64,000 bases of DNA from positions 186,001 through 250,000 of the forward strand of contig JBBFLD010000004.1 of NCBI GenBank assembly GCA_037481715.1, read 5' to 3'. This DNA comes from Rosettibacter sp037481715 (GTDB lineage Bacteria > Bacteroidota > Ignavibacteria > Ignavibacteriales > Melioribacteraceae). The notes below the pieces were generated by a model. It was not told the origin of the DNA. It saw only the letters and a program-made list of their open reading frames with translations, and did no database searches. A program made the translations under genes and the position numbers. How positions within the stretch are numbered: the first letter of the stretch is position 1; every line of letters starts with the position of its first letter. This document shows positions 27,429-35,979 of this stretch, one piece after another.

Positions 27429-29138
27429 TTATTTTGATTGACTAAAATTTGCAAGCAGCCATTTATCAGGGTCTAACTCAAATGAAATTGGTTTGTTCTT
27501 TGTAATAAATTCAAATTTGCTTTCACGTGATTGAACATAAAAATTCTTTACTTCGGGTTCATCATTTTCAAAATAAATTTTTATATCAACAGGAAATTTA
27601 TAAATATCATAACCATTTTGTAATTGACTGATTTTAAAAATTATTTTATATCCATTGCTTACTGGAACAATATCCCAGTTGTATTCAGCTTCTATTTTAC
27701 CTGTGCCTTTATAAATCCATTGGTCAAAGAAAAATTTAAGATTTCTTCCTGTTATTTTTTCGCAAATATCCTGAAAGTCCTGTGTAGATGCATTTTTATA
27801 TTTAAATTTTTGAAAGTATGTTCGCAAAATTTTAAAGAAGGAGCTATCGCCCACTTCTCTTCTAAGCATGTGCAGAACCCATGCCCCTTTATTATAAATC
27901 AAACTGCTGAAAAGATTTTCTTTTGGATTGTATAAAGTTCCTGTCAAAAACATTCCAGATTTAGAATTCATTGTAGAAATAAGAGCACTTTTCCCAGCTT
28001 GATATTCCCAATATAATGCTTCTGAGTAAGTAGCAAATCCTTCATTAAGCCAAATATCTTTCCATGTTTTTGGACTTACAGCATCTCCCCACCAATGATG
28101 TGATAATTCATGAATCAACATATCCTGAAAAAATTTTTTGCCAGTGATAAATCTCGAACCCACACCGGTAATTGTTTGATGTTCCATTGCACCATTCTGC
28201 CAAAGAAATTCTGCAACTGCATATTTCTCTTTCATAAATGGATATGGTCCAAAAATTTTTTCAAATGTTTTGATGTATCGAGGATGGTCTGAAAAATCTT
28301 TAAGTGCATCTTCAAATTTATCTTCTAAAGCATAATAGCAAAGCTGAAGAGTATCGTTTGTAATTGAAATATATTTATCGCAATATGATTTATACTTGCC
28401 TGAGTAAATGGTAATCAAATAAGTTGAAATTGGATAATAAGTTTTCCAGTGATATGTTTTTTTTGAATTATTTGAAATCACTTCTATCAGTTTTCCATTT
28501 GAAAGAGAGACATAAGAAGAATCATTAGTTATGAAAATATCTGCAAGAGCTTTATCATCAGGCTTATCAACGCATGGAAACCAGGTTGATGCATAAAACG
28601 GTTCACTTATTGTGTAAACAAAATTTTGTCCATTCACATTTTCAAAACAGAAAGAACCAAAGCCAAGTCTTTTAGGTTCGCCCTCATAAATAATTTTCAG
28701 TTCTGAAGTATCTTTAAGAATTTCCTTTGGAAGAAATTTTACTATTGTTTCCTCTCTTTTAAAATCAACAGGTTCATCATTTAGATAAGCATTTTTAATG
28801 TTCATATTATCATAAAAATTAATATCAATTTCTTTTGCATTGGGATTATTTGTTGTAAATCTAATTGAAACAGTTCCTTTAATCATTTTACTTTCTGGAA
28901 TCAATTCAATATGAATATCATAATGCAATACATCAAATATTGTTTGACTAGGAGGATTATATTCTTCAATGAAATTTTCATTCAGTTCGGTTTTATTAAA
29001 ATTTGTTAACAGCTTAACTGGTTTATTAATAAAATGAAAAGTTTTCACAGCGAAAGGAACTATAACAATTAGTGAAAACAGAATTGACACCAAGGCAATT
29101 ATAATTGCTGTTCTAATCGGATTCTTTTTAAAATTCAT
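27429..29138 (-). CDS. M1-family zinc aminopeptidase, membrane-anchored, short form
   Basis: 569-residue gluzincin peptidase. An N-terminal hydrophobic segment (about 10-32) targets it to the membrane or beyond. The exopeptidase motif is GAMEH (316-320). The zinc motif is HELSHHWW at 343-350 with the third ligand E366 in NEGFATYSEA. This is the catalytic part of the family without the long ERAP-like C-terminal domain of PepN. Substrate is probably peptides with free N-termini, on the outer side of the inner membrane. It heads the tight run peptidase-lpxH-mrcA, and it is divergent from glgC. Confidence 0.9.
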   Translation of the reverse strand: MNFKKNPIRTAIIIALVSILFSLIVIVPFAVKTFHFINKPVKLLTNFNKTELNENFIEEYNPPSQTIFDVLHYDIHIELIPESKMIKGTVSIRFTTNNPNAKEIDINFYDNMNIKNAYLNDEPVDFKREETIVKFLPKEILKDTSELKIIYEGEPKRLGFGSFCFENVNGQNFVYTISEPFYASTWFPCVDKPDDKALADIFITNDSSYVSLSNGKLIEVISNNSKKTYHWKTYYPISTYLITIYSGKYKSYCDKYISITNDTLQLCYYALEDKFEDALKDFSDHPRYIKTFEKIFGPYPFMKEKYAVAEFLWQNGAMEHQTITGVGSRFITGKKFFQDMLIHELSHHWWGDAVSPKTWKDIWLNEGFATYSEALYWEYQAGKSALISTMNSKSGMFLTGTLYNPKENLFSSLIYNKGAWVLHMLRREVGDSSFFKILRTYFQKFKYKNASTQDFQDICEKITGRNLKFFFDQWIYKGTGKIEAEYNWDIVPVSNGYKIIFKISQLQNGYDIYKFPVDIKIYFENDEPEVKNFYVQSRESKFEFITKNKPISFELDPDKWLLANFSQSK

Positions 29139-29190
29139 AAAATTGCAGATAATTTATTCATATACATCACAAAGTTAATCATTTCTTAAA

Positions 29191-29221
29191 TTGCCAATCA
29201 ATTTATAAATGAATATATTTT
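29191..29221 (+). promoter_or_regulatory. Predicted promoter of glgC
   Basis: TTG (29191-29193), a 20-base spacer and TATATTTT (29214-29221), one mismatch from TAnnTTTG. It is 22 bases before the glgC ATG, with CTGGAGG as ribosome-binding site between. Confidence 0.5.
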
Positions 29222-29242
29222 AGAAAAAGACTGGAGGCTGCC

Positions 29243-30484
29243 ATGAGAAATTATGCTGGTTCCGAAATTTTAAGAAAAACTCTCACAATGATTTTAGCTG
29301 GGGGTCAAGGAGAAAGATTGTATCCTCTTACCAAAGAGAGAACAAAGCCTTCAGTGCCATTTGGCGGTAAATACAGAATTATTGATTTCACACTTTCTAA
29401 TTGTTTGAACTCTGGATTCAGAAAAATTTTTGTACTAACTCAATACAAATCTGATTCTTTAAATAGACATCTTTATGAAGCATGGAATATTTTTAATCCT
29501 GAACTTGGAGAGTTTATTTATTCAATTCCTCCGCAATTTAAAACTGGAAGAGATTGGTACCTTGGAACTGCAAATGCAATTCACCAAAATTTTAATTTGA
29601 TTACAGACAATCTCTACGAATGGCTGTTAGTCTTATCGGGTGATCACATTTACAAGATGGATTACTTGAAAATGATTCAATATCATATTGAAAAGAAAGC
29701 TGCTCTTACATTATCAGCAATTGAAATTCCAAAAGAACAAGCAACTCGATTCGGTGTTCTTGAAATTGATTCTGATTACAGAGTAACATCATTTCTTGAA
29801 AAACCAAAAAATCCTCCTGCTATTCCAGATAAACCAGATTACTCATTCGTCAATATGGGCATTTATGTTTTCAATGTCCCTGTAATAAAAGAAGTAATGA
29901 ATAAAATGGAAGAAGAAAAAGTTCCTAATATTGATTTCGGAAAGAATGTAATTCCTTATATGATAAAAAATAATTATCATATTCAAGCTTATAGATTTGT
30001 TGATGAGAATAAAAAAGAACAGCCTTACTGGGTTGACGTTGGAACAATTGAAAGTTATTACGCAGCGAGTATGGACTTGATAAGTGTTAACCCGCACTTT
30101 AATCTTTACGATCAAGAATGGCCTCTTAGAACAGAGCAAAGACAATTTCCACCAGCAAAAACTGTATCACATGAAGGAGAAAGAGTTGGACGAGCAATTA
30201 ATTCTTTAATTACTGATGGTACAATTATTTCTGGTGGTTTAGTTGAAAGGTCAATTCTTGGTTTCAATGTTCGTGTTAACAGTTATACTTATATAACTGA
30301 TTCAATCATTATGGATAATTGCAACATTGGGCGACATTCAAGAATTCGAAGAGCAATAATTGACAAAAATGTAATTATCCCTGAAGGAACTGAAATTGGA
30401 TTTGATACCGAAGTTGACAAAAAAAGATTTACGGTTTCAGAAACCGGCATTGTGGTAATTCCAAAAAATTATAAATTCAATTAA
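29243..30484 (+). CDS. glgC: Glucose-1-phosphate adenylyltransferase
   Basis: Makes ADP-glucose for glycogen synthesis. 413 residues. The nucleotide site is ILAGGQGERLYPLTKERTKP (about 18-37); GGKYRIIDFTLSNCLNSG, LSGDHIYKMDYLKM and FLEKPKNPP follow. The C-terminal left-handed beta-helix carries SVLGFNVRV-like hexapeptide repeats (SILGFNVRVNSYTYITDS). The ATG has a TGGAGG ribosome-binding site. It stands alone on the plus strand; no other glycogen gene is adjacent, though a GH13 glycosidase lies 17 kb away. Confidence 0.96.
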   Translation: MRNYAGSEILRKTLTMILAGGQGERLYPLTKERTKPSVPFGGKYRIIDFTLSNCLNSGFRKIFVLTQYKSDSLNRHLYEAWNIFNPELGEFIYSIPPQFKTGRDWYLGTANAIHQNFNLITDNLYEWLLVLSGDHIYKMDYLKMIQYHIEKKAALTLSAIEIPKEQATRFGVLEIDSDYRVTSFLEKPKNPPAIPDKPDYSFVNMGIYVFNVPVIKEVMNKMEEEKVPNIDFGKNVIPYMIKNNYHIQAYRFVDENKKEQPYWVDVGTIESYYAASMDLISVNPHFNLYDQEWPLRTEQRQFPPAKTVSHEGERVGRAINSLITDGTIISGGLVERSILGFNVRVNSYTYITDSIIMDNCNIGRHSRIRRAIIDKNVIIPEGTEIGFDTEVDKKRFTVSETGIVVIPKNYKFN

Positions 30485-30696
30485 TCGTCAGTTTATTCGG
30501 GTTAAAAGTTACAGGTTACAGCTTGAAGGTTACTGGTTACAAGTGAAAAATCTTTAAGAGGTTTAATATTAATAGACAATACGATAATTGATTGAACCCC
30601 CGAAGGGGTTCAAATTAAAAATTGAGCAAATCAGCATAATCTGTGTTTATCTGCGTTCTATAAATTTCCTGTTTTTTTTATTGAACTTAATTTTCT
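30485..30696. repeat. Gap with short degenerate repeats between glgC and an envelope gene
   Basis: 212 bases between convergent genes. It contains three copies of GGTTAC within about 30 bases (about 30512-30541), the hairpin listed separately, and a second pair of words, ATCTGTGTTT and ATCTGCGTTC (about 30638-30659). No open frame of interest is present. Confidence 0.5.
30592..30613 (-). terminator. Hairpin between convergent genes, probably a terminator
   Basis: A perfect nine-pair inverted repeat TTGAACCCC/GGGGTTCAA. On the minus strand the loop is TTCG closed by C-G, the very stable UUCG tetraloop. It lies 84 bases after the stop of the minus-strand gene and 108 after glgC. There is no clear T-run on either side, so a terminator role is likely but not certain. 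Confidence 0.55.
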
Positions 30697-31179
30697 TTAA
30701 AAATCATATTCAATTCCTAAACGAATTCCTCTTTGGGGTCCCCAAACATATCTTGCCATAACAAAAACCGGCGAGATTAATTTTGTTCCAAATCCAAAAG
30801 AAAACATCCAACCATTTTCTCTAAACGCAAACCTGTTATTATTCTCAAGTTTATTAAAAGAAGTAAAAAGATAACTAACATTAATAATGTTAAAGAAATC
30901 TTTTCCAGTTACCATTGTGTTTCTGCTTTCAATTCCAACTTCAATTCTTCTGAATTCCGAAATATTAGATTTTTCACCCCAATGAGTTCCGGTAAAAAAG
31001 CCTGCAATTCCTCTTAAAACAACTTTGTCGTTGTTCCAGGTTTTAATCCATTTTGAAGCACTGACACCATAATATTCGCCGCTTCTTCCAAGTTGATATG
31101 AAACATTAAGAGAATAATTTTGACCAAACAAAGAAATTGTCATAAAACAAACGAAAAAGAATATCAAATATTTTTTCAT
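30697..31179 (-). CDS. Small exported beta-rich (outer-membrane barrel-like) protein
   Basis: 160 residues with a clear signal peptide (cleavage near LFGQ, residue about 20). The mature part has alternating polar/aromatic strands such as SLNVSYQLGRSGEYYGV, FFNIINVSYLFTSFN and VFVMARYVWGP, and ends in a terminal Phe (GIEYDF), the usual sign of an outer-membrane barrel. I do not recognise a named family. The ribosome-binding region is a run of eight G on the coding strand (31185-31192), five bases before the ATG. It is the last of three small envelope genes in a row. Confidence 0.72.
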   Translation of the reverse strand: MKKYLIFFFVCFMTISLFGQNYSLNVSYQLGRSGEYYGVSASKWIKTWNNDKVVLRGIAGFFTGTHWGEKSNISEFRRIEVGIESRNTMVTGKDFFNIINVSYLFTSFNKLENNNRFAFRENGWMFSFGFGTKLISPVFVMARYVWGPQRGIRLGIEYDF

Positions 31180-31184
31180 TTTGT

Positions 31185-31192
31185 CCCCCCCC
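31185..31192 (-). promoter_or_regulatory. G8 tract as ribosome-binding site
   Basis: Eight consecutive C on the plus strand are G8 in the mRNA, five bases before the ATG of the small envelope protein gene. The tract is the only candidate ribosome-binding site and is prone to slippage in length. Confidence 0.6.
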
Positions 31193-31214
31193 TTTTTAAA
31201 AGCTAAAAACAGTT

Positions 31215-31724
31215 TTACTCAAACAATATTTTAATATTCTTATTTGAGTATCTGAAAATTGATATTATAAAAAATATTGAGACAACAATTGAATAAAAAT
31301 AACTTGTGTAAAGCATCAGCATTTTTACATTGCTGGATAAATTTTGAACTTCTTGATTTTGAAATTCAACAGGCGGATAATAGAAATTAATAATTGGGGC
31401 TATCAGCAAATAAACAATTGATAGAATTAAGCCTAAAATAATTTTTCCTCTCCAATACTCTTTAAATTGCAGAGCAAAAATTGCAGATATTAACAGAAAT
31501 GCACTCAATAAAAATTGAATTGAATTCATTATCAGAACATAAACAAGATTCATATTCATTTTTGCATTGGCAGCTGATGAATAAATTCTATTTTGAGCTG
31601 TATTCATAAATAAACTGCCAATTAGACTGCTTAAAGAAGCAAGCAATGAAAGTGATGAAATAACTATAATAACCCAAGTAATAATTTTAATGTTTCTTTT
31701 GTTTTTCTCTTGTGATGTTTCCAT
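31215..31724 (-). CDS. Predicted four-helix membrane protein, unknown function
   Basis: 169 residues, not recognised. There are four hydrophobic segments (about 12-36, 58-80, 92-112 and 138-156) with charged ends, as in small integral inner-membrane proteins. The ribosome-binding site is AAGGGGGAAAG just before the ATG. It sits between two genes for predicted outer-membrane barrels, 18 and 35 bases away, and is probably cotranscribed with them. Confidence 0.65.
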   Translation of the reverse strand: METSQEKNKRNIKIITWVIIVISSLSLLASLSSLIGSLFMNTAQNRIYSSAANAKMNMNLVYVLIMNSIQFLLSAFLLISAIFALQFKEYWRGKIILGLILSIVYLLIAPIINFYYPPVEFQNQEVQNLSSNVKMLMLYTSYFYSIVVSIFFIISIFRYSNKNIKILFE

Positions 31725-31742
31725 TCTTTCCCCCTTATTTTT

Positions 31743-32324
31743 TTAAATTAAAATTGAAAATCCAATCAATAAGGAATTCAATTTTCTTGTATATTCACTA
31801 TTAGAATAGGAGTCTTCTAATTTATCGTGAAAACGCTGGTAACGATATTCTGTTCTTACAGCAACACTATTAGTGAAAAAGTATTTCAAACCAAATCCAG
31901 CATTTAAGCAGGTAACATCAAACTTATCCGACATTCGAATGAAAGCATTTGTCGCAGTTAAAAAAGGATAAGAATTGCCAAGCCCATAACCAACTAAAAC
32001 GAATGGATAAAATTTAGTATCCATAATCTTATGGTTATAAGCAATATTTCCACTTACAACAAAAGAAGGTTTTTCTCCTTCAACCAAAAAAGTATAAAAT
32101 TCAGGTTCGAACTGAAATCCACCATATAGAAAATATCCCGCACGAATAAAAGCATTAAAATAAAATTTAGCATCTGACTCGTAAGTATAATTGCCGGATT
32201 CGCTTACAGATGAAACTGTTCCTAAAGACCCGCTTGATGAGATTTCAAATCTCCTACCTTCAATTTGAGCAAAAGAAATTTGAGAAAAAAGTAATGCGAG
32301 GATGATTAAGAATGATTTTTTCAT
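31743..32324 (-). CDS. Outer-membrane beta-barrel protein (porin-like)
   Basis: 193 residues. A signal peptide (cleavage near ISFAQ, about 20) is followed by amphipathic strands with aromatic belts: FYFNAFIRAGYFLYGGFQFE, KFYPFVLVGYGLGN, GFGLKYFFTNSVAVRTEYRY and a last strand LNSLLIGFSILI. The pattern is that of the OmpW/OmpA-like small barrel group. The ribosome-binding site is GAGGGA. It is the first gene of the three-gene envelope cluster and divergent from uvrC. Confidence 0.78.
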   Translation of the reverse strand: MKKSFLIILALLFSQISFAQIEGRRFEISSSGSLGTVSSVSESGNYTYESDAKFYFNAFIRAGYFLYGGFQFEPEFYTFLVEGEKPSFVVSGNIAYNHKIMDTKFYPFVLVGYGLGNSYPFLTATNAFIRMSDKFDVTCLNAGFGLKYFFTNSVAVRTEYRYQRFHDKLEDSYSNSEYTRKLNSLLIGFSILI

Positions 32325-32555
32325 AATGTCCCTCAGTTATAGTGATACAATTCATAACTCTAATGAAAATTTTTATCATTAGTGAATTTTATTAAATAGT
32401 AACTCTGCTAAAATTTACCCTCGCTGTTAATTAAGATGTTTTTAATATTTAATTTGATTGCAAAATAATAATTTCAAAAAAATATCAAAATATTTTTTTG
32501 TTGATGGTTCACGCAGTTTCCTTACATGTATTCTTTATAAAGGGCTTTTTTATTT

Positions 32556-34436
32556 ATGCGAGATTTCAGATTTTTATCCAATAAATTCTTAACTAAATTT
32601 ATGAATCCACTTTTAGAAGATAAATTAAATAACTTGCCTGCTTTGCCTGGGATTTACCAGTTCAAAAATGAAAAAGGCAAAGTGATTTATGTTGGAAAGG
32701 CAAAAAATTTAAGAAACAGAGTTCGTTCTTATTTCCAAAAAAATCTTGATTCACCTAAAACTGCTGCGCTTGTATCAAAAATTCATGATGTTGAGGTAAT
32801 TATAACAGACAACGAAATTGAAGCACTGGTTCTTGAAAATAATTTAATTAAAGAATTAAAACCCCGCTACAATGTAAATCTGAAGGACGATAAATCTTAT
32901 CCTTACATCAAAGTTACCAATGAACCTTATCCGCAAATTTATCCAACAAGAAATATTGTCAAAGATGGTTCCAAATATTTTGGTCCATATACTGATGTCA
33001 AAAATATGAAGCAATCGCTTCGACTAATAAACAAGATATTCAAAATAAGAAGCTGCAAATATGATATCACTGAAGAAGCTATTCAAAAAAAGAAATTCAA
33101 AGTTTGTCTTGATTATCATATAAAAAAATGTGATGGACCATGTGAAGGACTTGTATCTCAATATCATTATAATCAAATGGTTAATCAGGTCGTTAAAGTT
33201 CTGCGAGGTAAAACTGATGATTTGATAGAAGAATTGAAATCACAAATGAACCAAGCAGCTCAGAATTTAGAATTTGAAAAAGCTGCAGAACTGCGCGATA
33301 GAATTGAACAGCTCCAAATTTATTCTTCCAAACAAAAAGTTGTTTCAACTGACTTAGAAGATAAAGATATAATTAGTGCAGCTTATGAAGGAAAAGATGT
33401 TGCAGCCACAATTCTTAATATTCGTTCTGGTAAACTTGTCGGAAAAAAGCAGCTTGCATTGACTACAGAAGGAAATGAAGACGAAAGTCAAATTTATTCT
33501 GCAATTATCAGATTTTATTATGATGAATATGTTGAAGTGCCAAAAGAAATAATCCTTGAAGTTGAACCTGATGATTCTGAAACTTTATTAGAATGGCTGA
33601 ACAAACGAGCATTAAAGAAATGCAGGTTTGTTATTCCTCAAAAACAGAGTGAAGCAAAATCGCTTTTGATGATGTGCAAGCAAAATGCTCAGCTTTATCT
33701 CGAAGAAATTCAGCTTCAAAGAATGAAAAAAGAAGGGAGCGTGCCTTATGCGCTCTCTGCTCTTCAAAGAGATTTGCATTTGAAAAAACTTCCAAGAAAA
33801 ATTGAATGCTTTGATATATCAAATCTTCAAGGGAGTGATGCAGTTGCAAGCATGGTAGTTTTTGTTGATGGCAAACCAAAAAAAAGTTTGTACAGAAAAT
33901 TTATTATTAAAACTGTAGAAGGACCAAATGATTTTGCAAGCATGCAAGAAGTATTTTACAGAAGATACAGTAAACTGCTTGAAGAAAATGAACCCATGCC
34001 TGATTTAATTATGGTTGATGGTGGAAAAGGTCAACTTTCAAGTGCAATAGAAATTCTGAAAAATCTTGGAATAAAAGATTATGAAATTATTGGTCTTGCA
34101 AAGCGGCTTGAAGAAATTTTTGTTCCAAATGAATCTGATCCAATATTAATTTCAAAAACATCATCGAGTTTAAAGTTACTTCAGCAAATTAGAGATGAAG
34201 CACATCGATTTGCAATCACATTTCATCGTGAAAGAAGAAGCAAAAGAACTTTTACAAGTGAACTACTTGAAATTAAAGGTATAGGAGAAAAAGCTGCACA
34301 AAAGCTTTTATCAAAATTCAGCATTGATGAAATAAAAAATATGGATGAACAAAAATTATCAGAGGTTATTGGAAAATCTAAAGCAAAAATAATTTTTGAA
34401 TACTATCACCCTGAAGTAAAATCAGAACAAAAATAA
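32556..34436 (+). CDS. uvrC: Excinuclease ABC subunit C
   Basis: Makes the dual incisions in nucleotide excision repair after UvrAB. 626 residues from the first ATG; an ATG at 32601 (611 residues) matches the usual family start (LEDKLNNLPALPGIYQF) better. Neither has a strong ribosome-binding site. Domains: GIY-YIG nuclease at about 30-110 (GIYQF, VIYVGKAKNLRNRVRSYF), a central Cys cluster, the UVR motif EFEKAAELRDRIEQL near 232, the RNase H-like nuclease with KIECFDISNLQGSDAVASMV and MVDGGKGQL, and C-terminal HhH repeats (LEIKGIGEKAAQKLLSKF). Its 3' end meets the SRP RNA gene tail to tail. Confidence 0.95.
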   Translation: MRDFRFLSNKFLTKFMNPLLEDKLNNLPALPGIYQFKNEKGKVIYVGKAKNLRNRVRSYFQKNLDSPKTAALVSKIHDVEVIITDNEIEALVLENNLIKELKPRYNVNLKDDKSYPYIKVTNEPYPQIYPTRNIVKDGSKYFGPYTDVKNMKQSLRLINKIFKIRSCKYDITEEAIQKKKFKVCLDYHIKKCDGPCEGLVSQYHYNQMVNQVVKVLRGKTDDLIEELKSQMNQAAQNLEFEKAAELRDRIEQLQIYSSKQKVVSTDLEDKDIISAAYEGKDVAATILNIRSGKLVGKKQLALTTEGNEDESQIYSAIIRFYYDEYVEVPKEIILEVEPDDSETLLEWLNKRALKKCRFVIPQKQSEAKSLLMMCKQNAQLYLEEIQLQRMKKEGSVPYALSALQRDLHLKKLPRKIECFDISNLQGSDAVASMVVFVDGKPKKSLYRKFIIKTVEGPNDFASMQEVFYRRYSKLLEENEPMPDLIMVDGGKGQLSSAIEILKNLGIKDYEIIGLAKRLEEIFVPNESDPILISKTSSSLKLLQQIRDEAHRFAITFHRERRSKRTFTSELLEIKGIGEKAAQKLLSKFSIDEIKNMDEQKLSEVIGKSKAKIIFEYYHPEVKSEQK

Positions 34437-34438
34437 AA

Positions 34439-34532
34439 GCCAGACCAAACGACCACCCAGGTTAAATACTTACCGTTGCTTCCTTCCGGACCTGGCGGGG
34501 TTGGGTACTAACCTGCCGGTCATCGATCTGGC
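34439..34532 (-). ncRNA. ffs: Signal recognition particle RNA (small bacterial type)
   Basis: The transcribed strand has the universal SRP core AGGTCCGGAAGGAAGCA and the pairing strand further on. The ends pair perfectly (GCCAGATC with GGTCTGGC, one G-T), giving a single 94-base hairpin like the E. coli 4.5S RNA. The 3' end is followed by TTTTATTTTTG, which overlaps the last codons of uvrC on the other strand and serves as terminator tail. A consensus promoter lies upstream. Confidence 0.95.
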
Positions 34533-34554
34533 AAACTCGAAAAATTTTTGCGTG

Positions 34555-34585
34555 CAAATATATGAATTTAATTTCAGCTGCAAAA
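34555..34585 (-). promoter_or_regulatory. Predicted promoter of the SRP RNA gene
   Basis: On the minus strand TTTTG (34585-34581), an 18-base spacer and TATATTTG (34562-34555), a full match to TAnnTTTG. It is about 22 bases before the SRP RNA 5' end. Confidence 0.7.
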
Positions 34586-34600
34586 TTGAATTGAATGGTA

Positions 34601-35854
34601 TCAGGTTTTTTGTTCTTTCTTTTTTGCAGCCGGGAATAGTATGTTGTTCAATATTAATCTGTAACCAGGAGAATTTTTAAAAAGACTTAAATCTGTAGGC
34701 GGATCACCCACCGCATGTTGATAATCTTCAGGGTCGTGCCCGCCATAAAAAGTAAAAGTTCCTCTTCCATAATTTCCATGAATATATTTTACCTGATCAG
34801 TTCCTGCTCGTTCAGCAAGAATATAAACAGAATTTTTGATATACTTTTTTCTGAACATTGTGGTTTGTCCCATAAAACCATGAATTACATTTACATGATT
34901 TTGAGTTAACATTGTTGGAACAGGGTCATATTTGGCAGAGAATTCAAACAAAGTAAAATAATCATTTTGTTCTGGTCCAATTTCGGCAGGTTGAATATCG
35001 ATGTCACTGAATTCATAAATTAGAGGATTCATCTCGAGTTTGAAATTTTCAAATGCAAGAGTTTGAGAAAAATCTAATTTATTTTGTGCATCAGGATCTG
35101 GAGGGTCACCATCATACATTTTATCTACTATATCAACATTTAATGCTGAAAGTGCAATGTCGTAGGTATCAGTTGCAGAACACATTGCAAACAAAAATCC
35201 TCCCTGTCCAACATAATTTTTAATTGAGAGCACAACTGCTTTTTCCATTTCAGAAACTTTTTTGAAACCAAGTTTCTTTGCTTCTTTTTCGTAAATATTC
35301 TGCTGTTCTATATACCATGGTGCATTGCTGAACGAAGCATAGAATTTACCATACTGTCCTGTAAAATCTTCATGATGGAGATGGAGCCAGTCATATTTAT
35401 CTAAATCACCCCGTAAGATTTCTTCTACCCAAATTTTATCATAAGGAACTTCTGCATAATCAAGTGCGAGTGTAACTGCATCATCCCAAGGTTTAAAATT
35501 TGGTGGAACGTAGACAGCAATCTTGGGAGCTTTTTCAAGCCGAACAACTTCCATATTTTGGTCTTCACTTTGAACGAGCGAATAAATTTGAACAGCTTCC
35601 TGCTGGGTTAATGTTTGAAATGCAACTCCTTTTACTCTGCATCTTGCAGCAAGTTTTTCAGAATAATCAAACATAAAAGAACCGCCTCGATAATTGAGCA
35701 GCCAGTCGCCTGTCATTCCATCTCTAAGCGCATTGTAAGCAATACCATAAGCTTTTAAGTGGTCAGATTGCTGCAAATCCATGTAGATAAGAATTTTTGC
35801 CTGAGCAAGTAGTAAAGATGACAAAAGAAAATTTATGAGAATAATTTTTTTCAT
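34601..35854 (-). CDS. Conserved exported protein of unknown function
   Basis: The start is placed at the ATG at 35854, where a signal peptide begins (MKKIILINFLLSSLLLAQAK); an upstream in-frame extension is unlikely. The product has 417 residues. The mature N-terminus is LIYMDLQQSDHLKAYGIAY, then WLLNYRGGSFMFDY, IAVYVPPNFKPWDDAVTLAL, WLHLHHEDFTGQYGKFY, FLFAMCSATDTYDIALSA and GHDPEDYQHAVGDPPTDL. I recall close relatives in Bacteroidota deposited as asparagine synthetase B, but I see none of that enzyme's motifs, so that name should not be trusted. It could be an exported protein with Rossmann-like folds. It is the last gene after clpX, separated by 125 bases that hold a long palindrome. Confidence 0.75.
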   Translation of the reverse strand: MKKIILINFLLSSLLLAQAKILIYMDLQQSDHLKAYGIAYNALRDGMTGDWLLNYRGGSFMFDYSEKLAARCRVKGVAFQTLTQQEAVQIYSLVQSEDQNMEVVRLEKAPKIAVYVPPNFKPWDDAVTLALDYAEVPYDKIWVEEILRGDLDKYDWLHLHHEDFTGQYGKFYASFSNAPWYIEQQNIYEKEAKKLGFKKVSEMEKAVVLSIKNYVGQGGFLFAMCSATDTYDIALSALNVDIVDKMYDGDPPDPDAQNKLDFSQTLAFENFKLEMNPLIYEFSDIDIQPAEIGPEQNDYFTLFEFSAKYDPVPTMLTQNHVNVIHGFMGQTTMFRKKYIKNSVYILAERAGTDQVKYIHGNYGRGTFTFYGGHDPEDYQHAVGDPPTDLSLFKNSPGYRLILNNILFPAAKKKEQKT

Positions 35855-35890
35855 GTATGAAAAGAATTTCGGATAAAAAATTTTAAAAAT

Positions 35891-35960
35891 CTCTGCGTTT
35901 CTTTGCATCCACTGCAGAAAGGTTATAAGTAAAACTGCCAAGAATGCAAAGAACGCAGAG
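35891..35960. repeat. Long imperfect palindrome between clpX and the exported protein gene
   Basis: Arms at 35891-35908 (CTCTGCGTTTCTTTGCAT) and 35944-35960 (ATGCAAAGAACGCAGAG) are complementary over 17 pairs with one bulged base; the loop is 35 bases. On the minus strand it begins 20 bases after the clpX stop and is followed by a T-rich stretch, so it may act as a terminator or be a dispersed palindromic repeat. Confidence 0.7.
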
Positions 35961-35979
35961 CAGTCAAGGGATTACATGG

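Noticed and set aside
32360..32382. Inverted repeat CTAATGA/TCATTAG between uvrC and the barrel gene, as an operator or terminator
   Set aside because: Only seven pairs of AT-rich sequence with a nine-base loop and no T-run; such repeats are expected by chance here.
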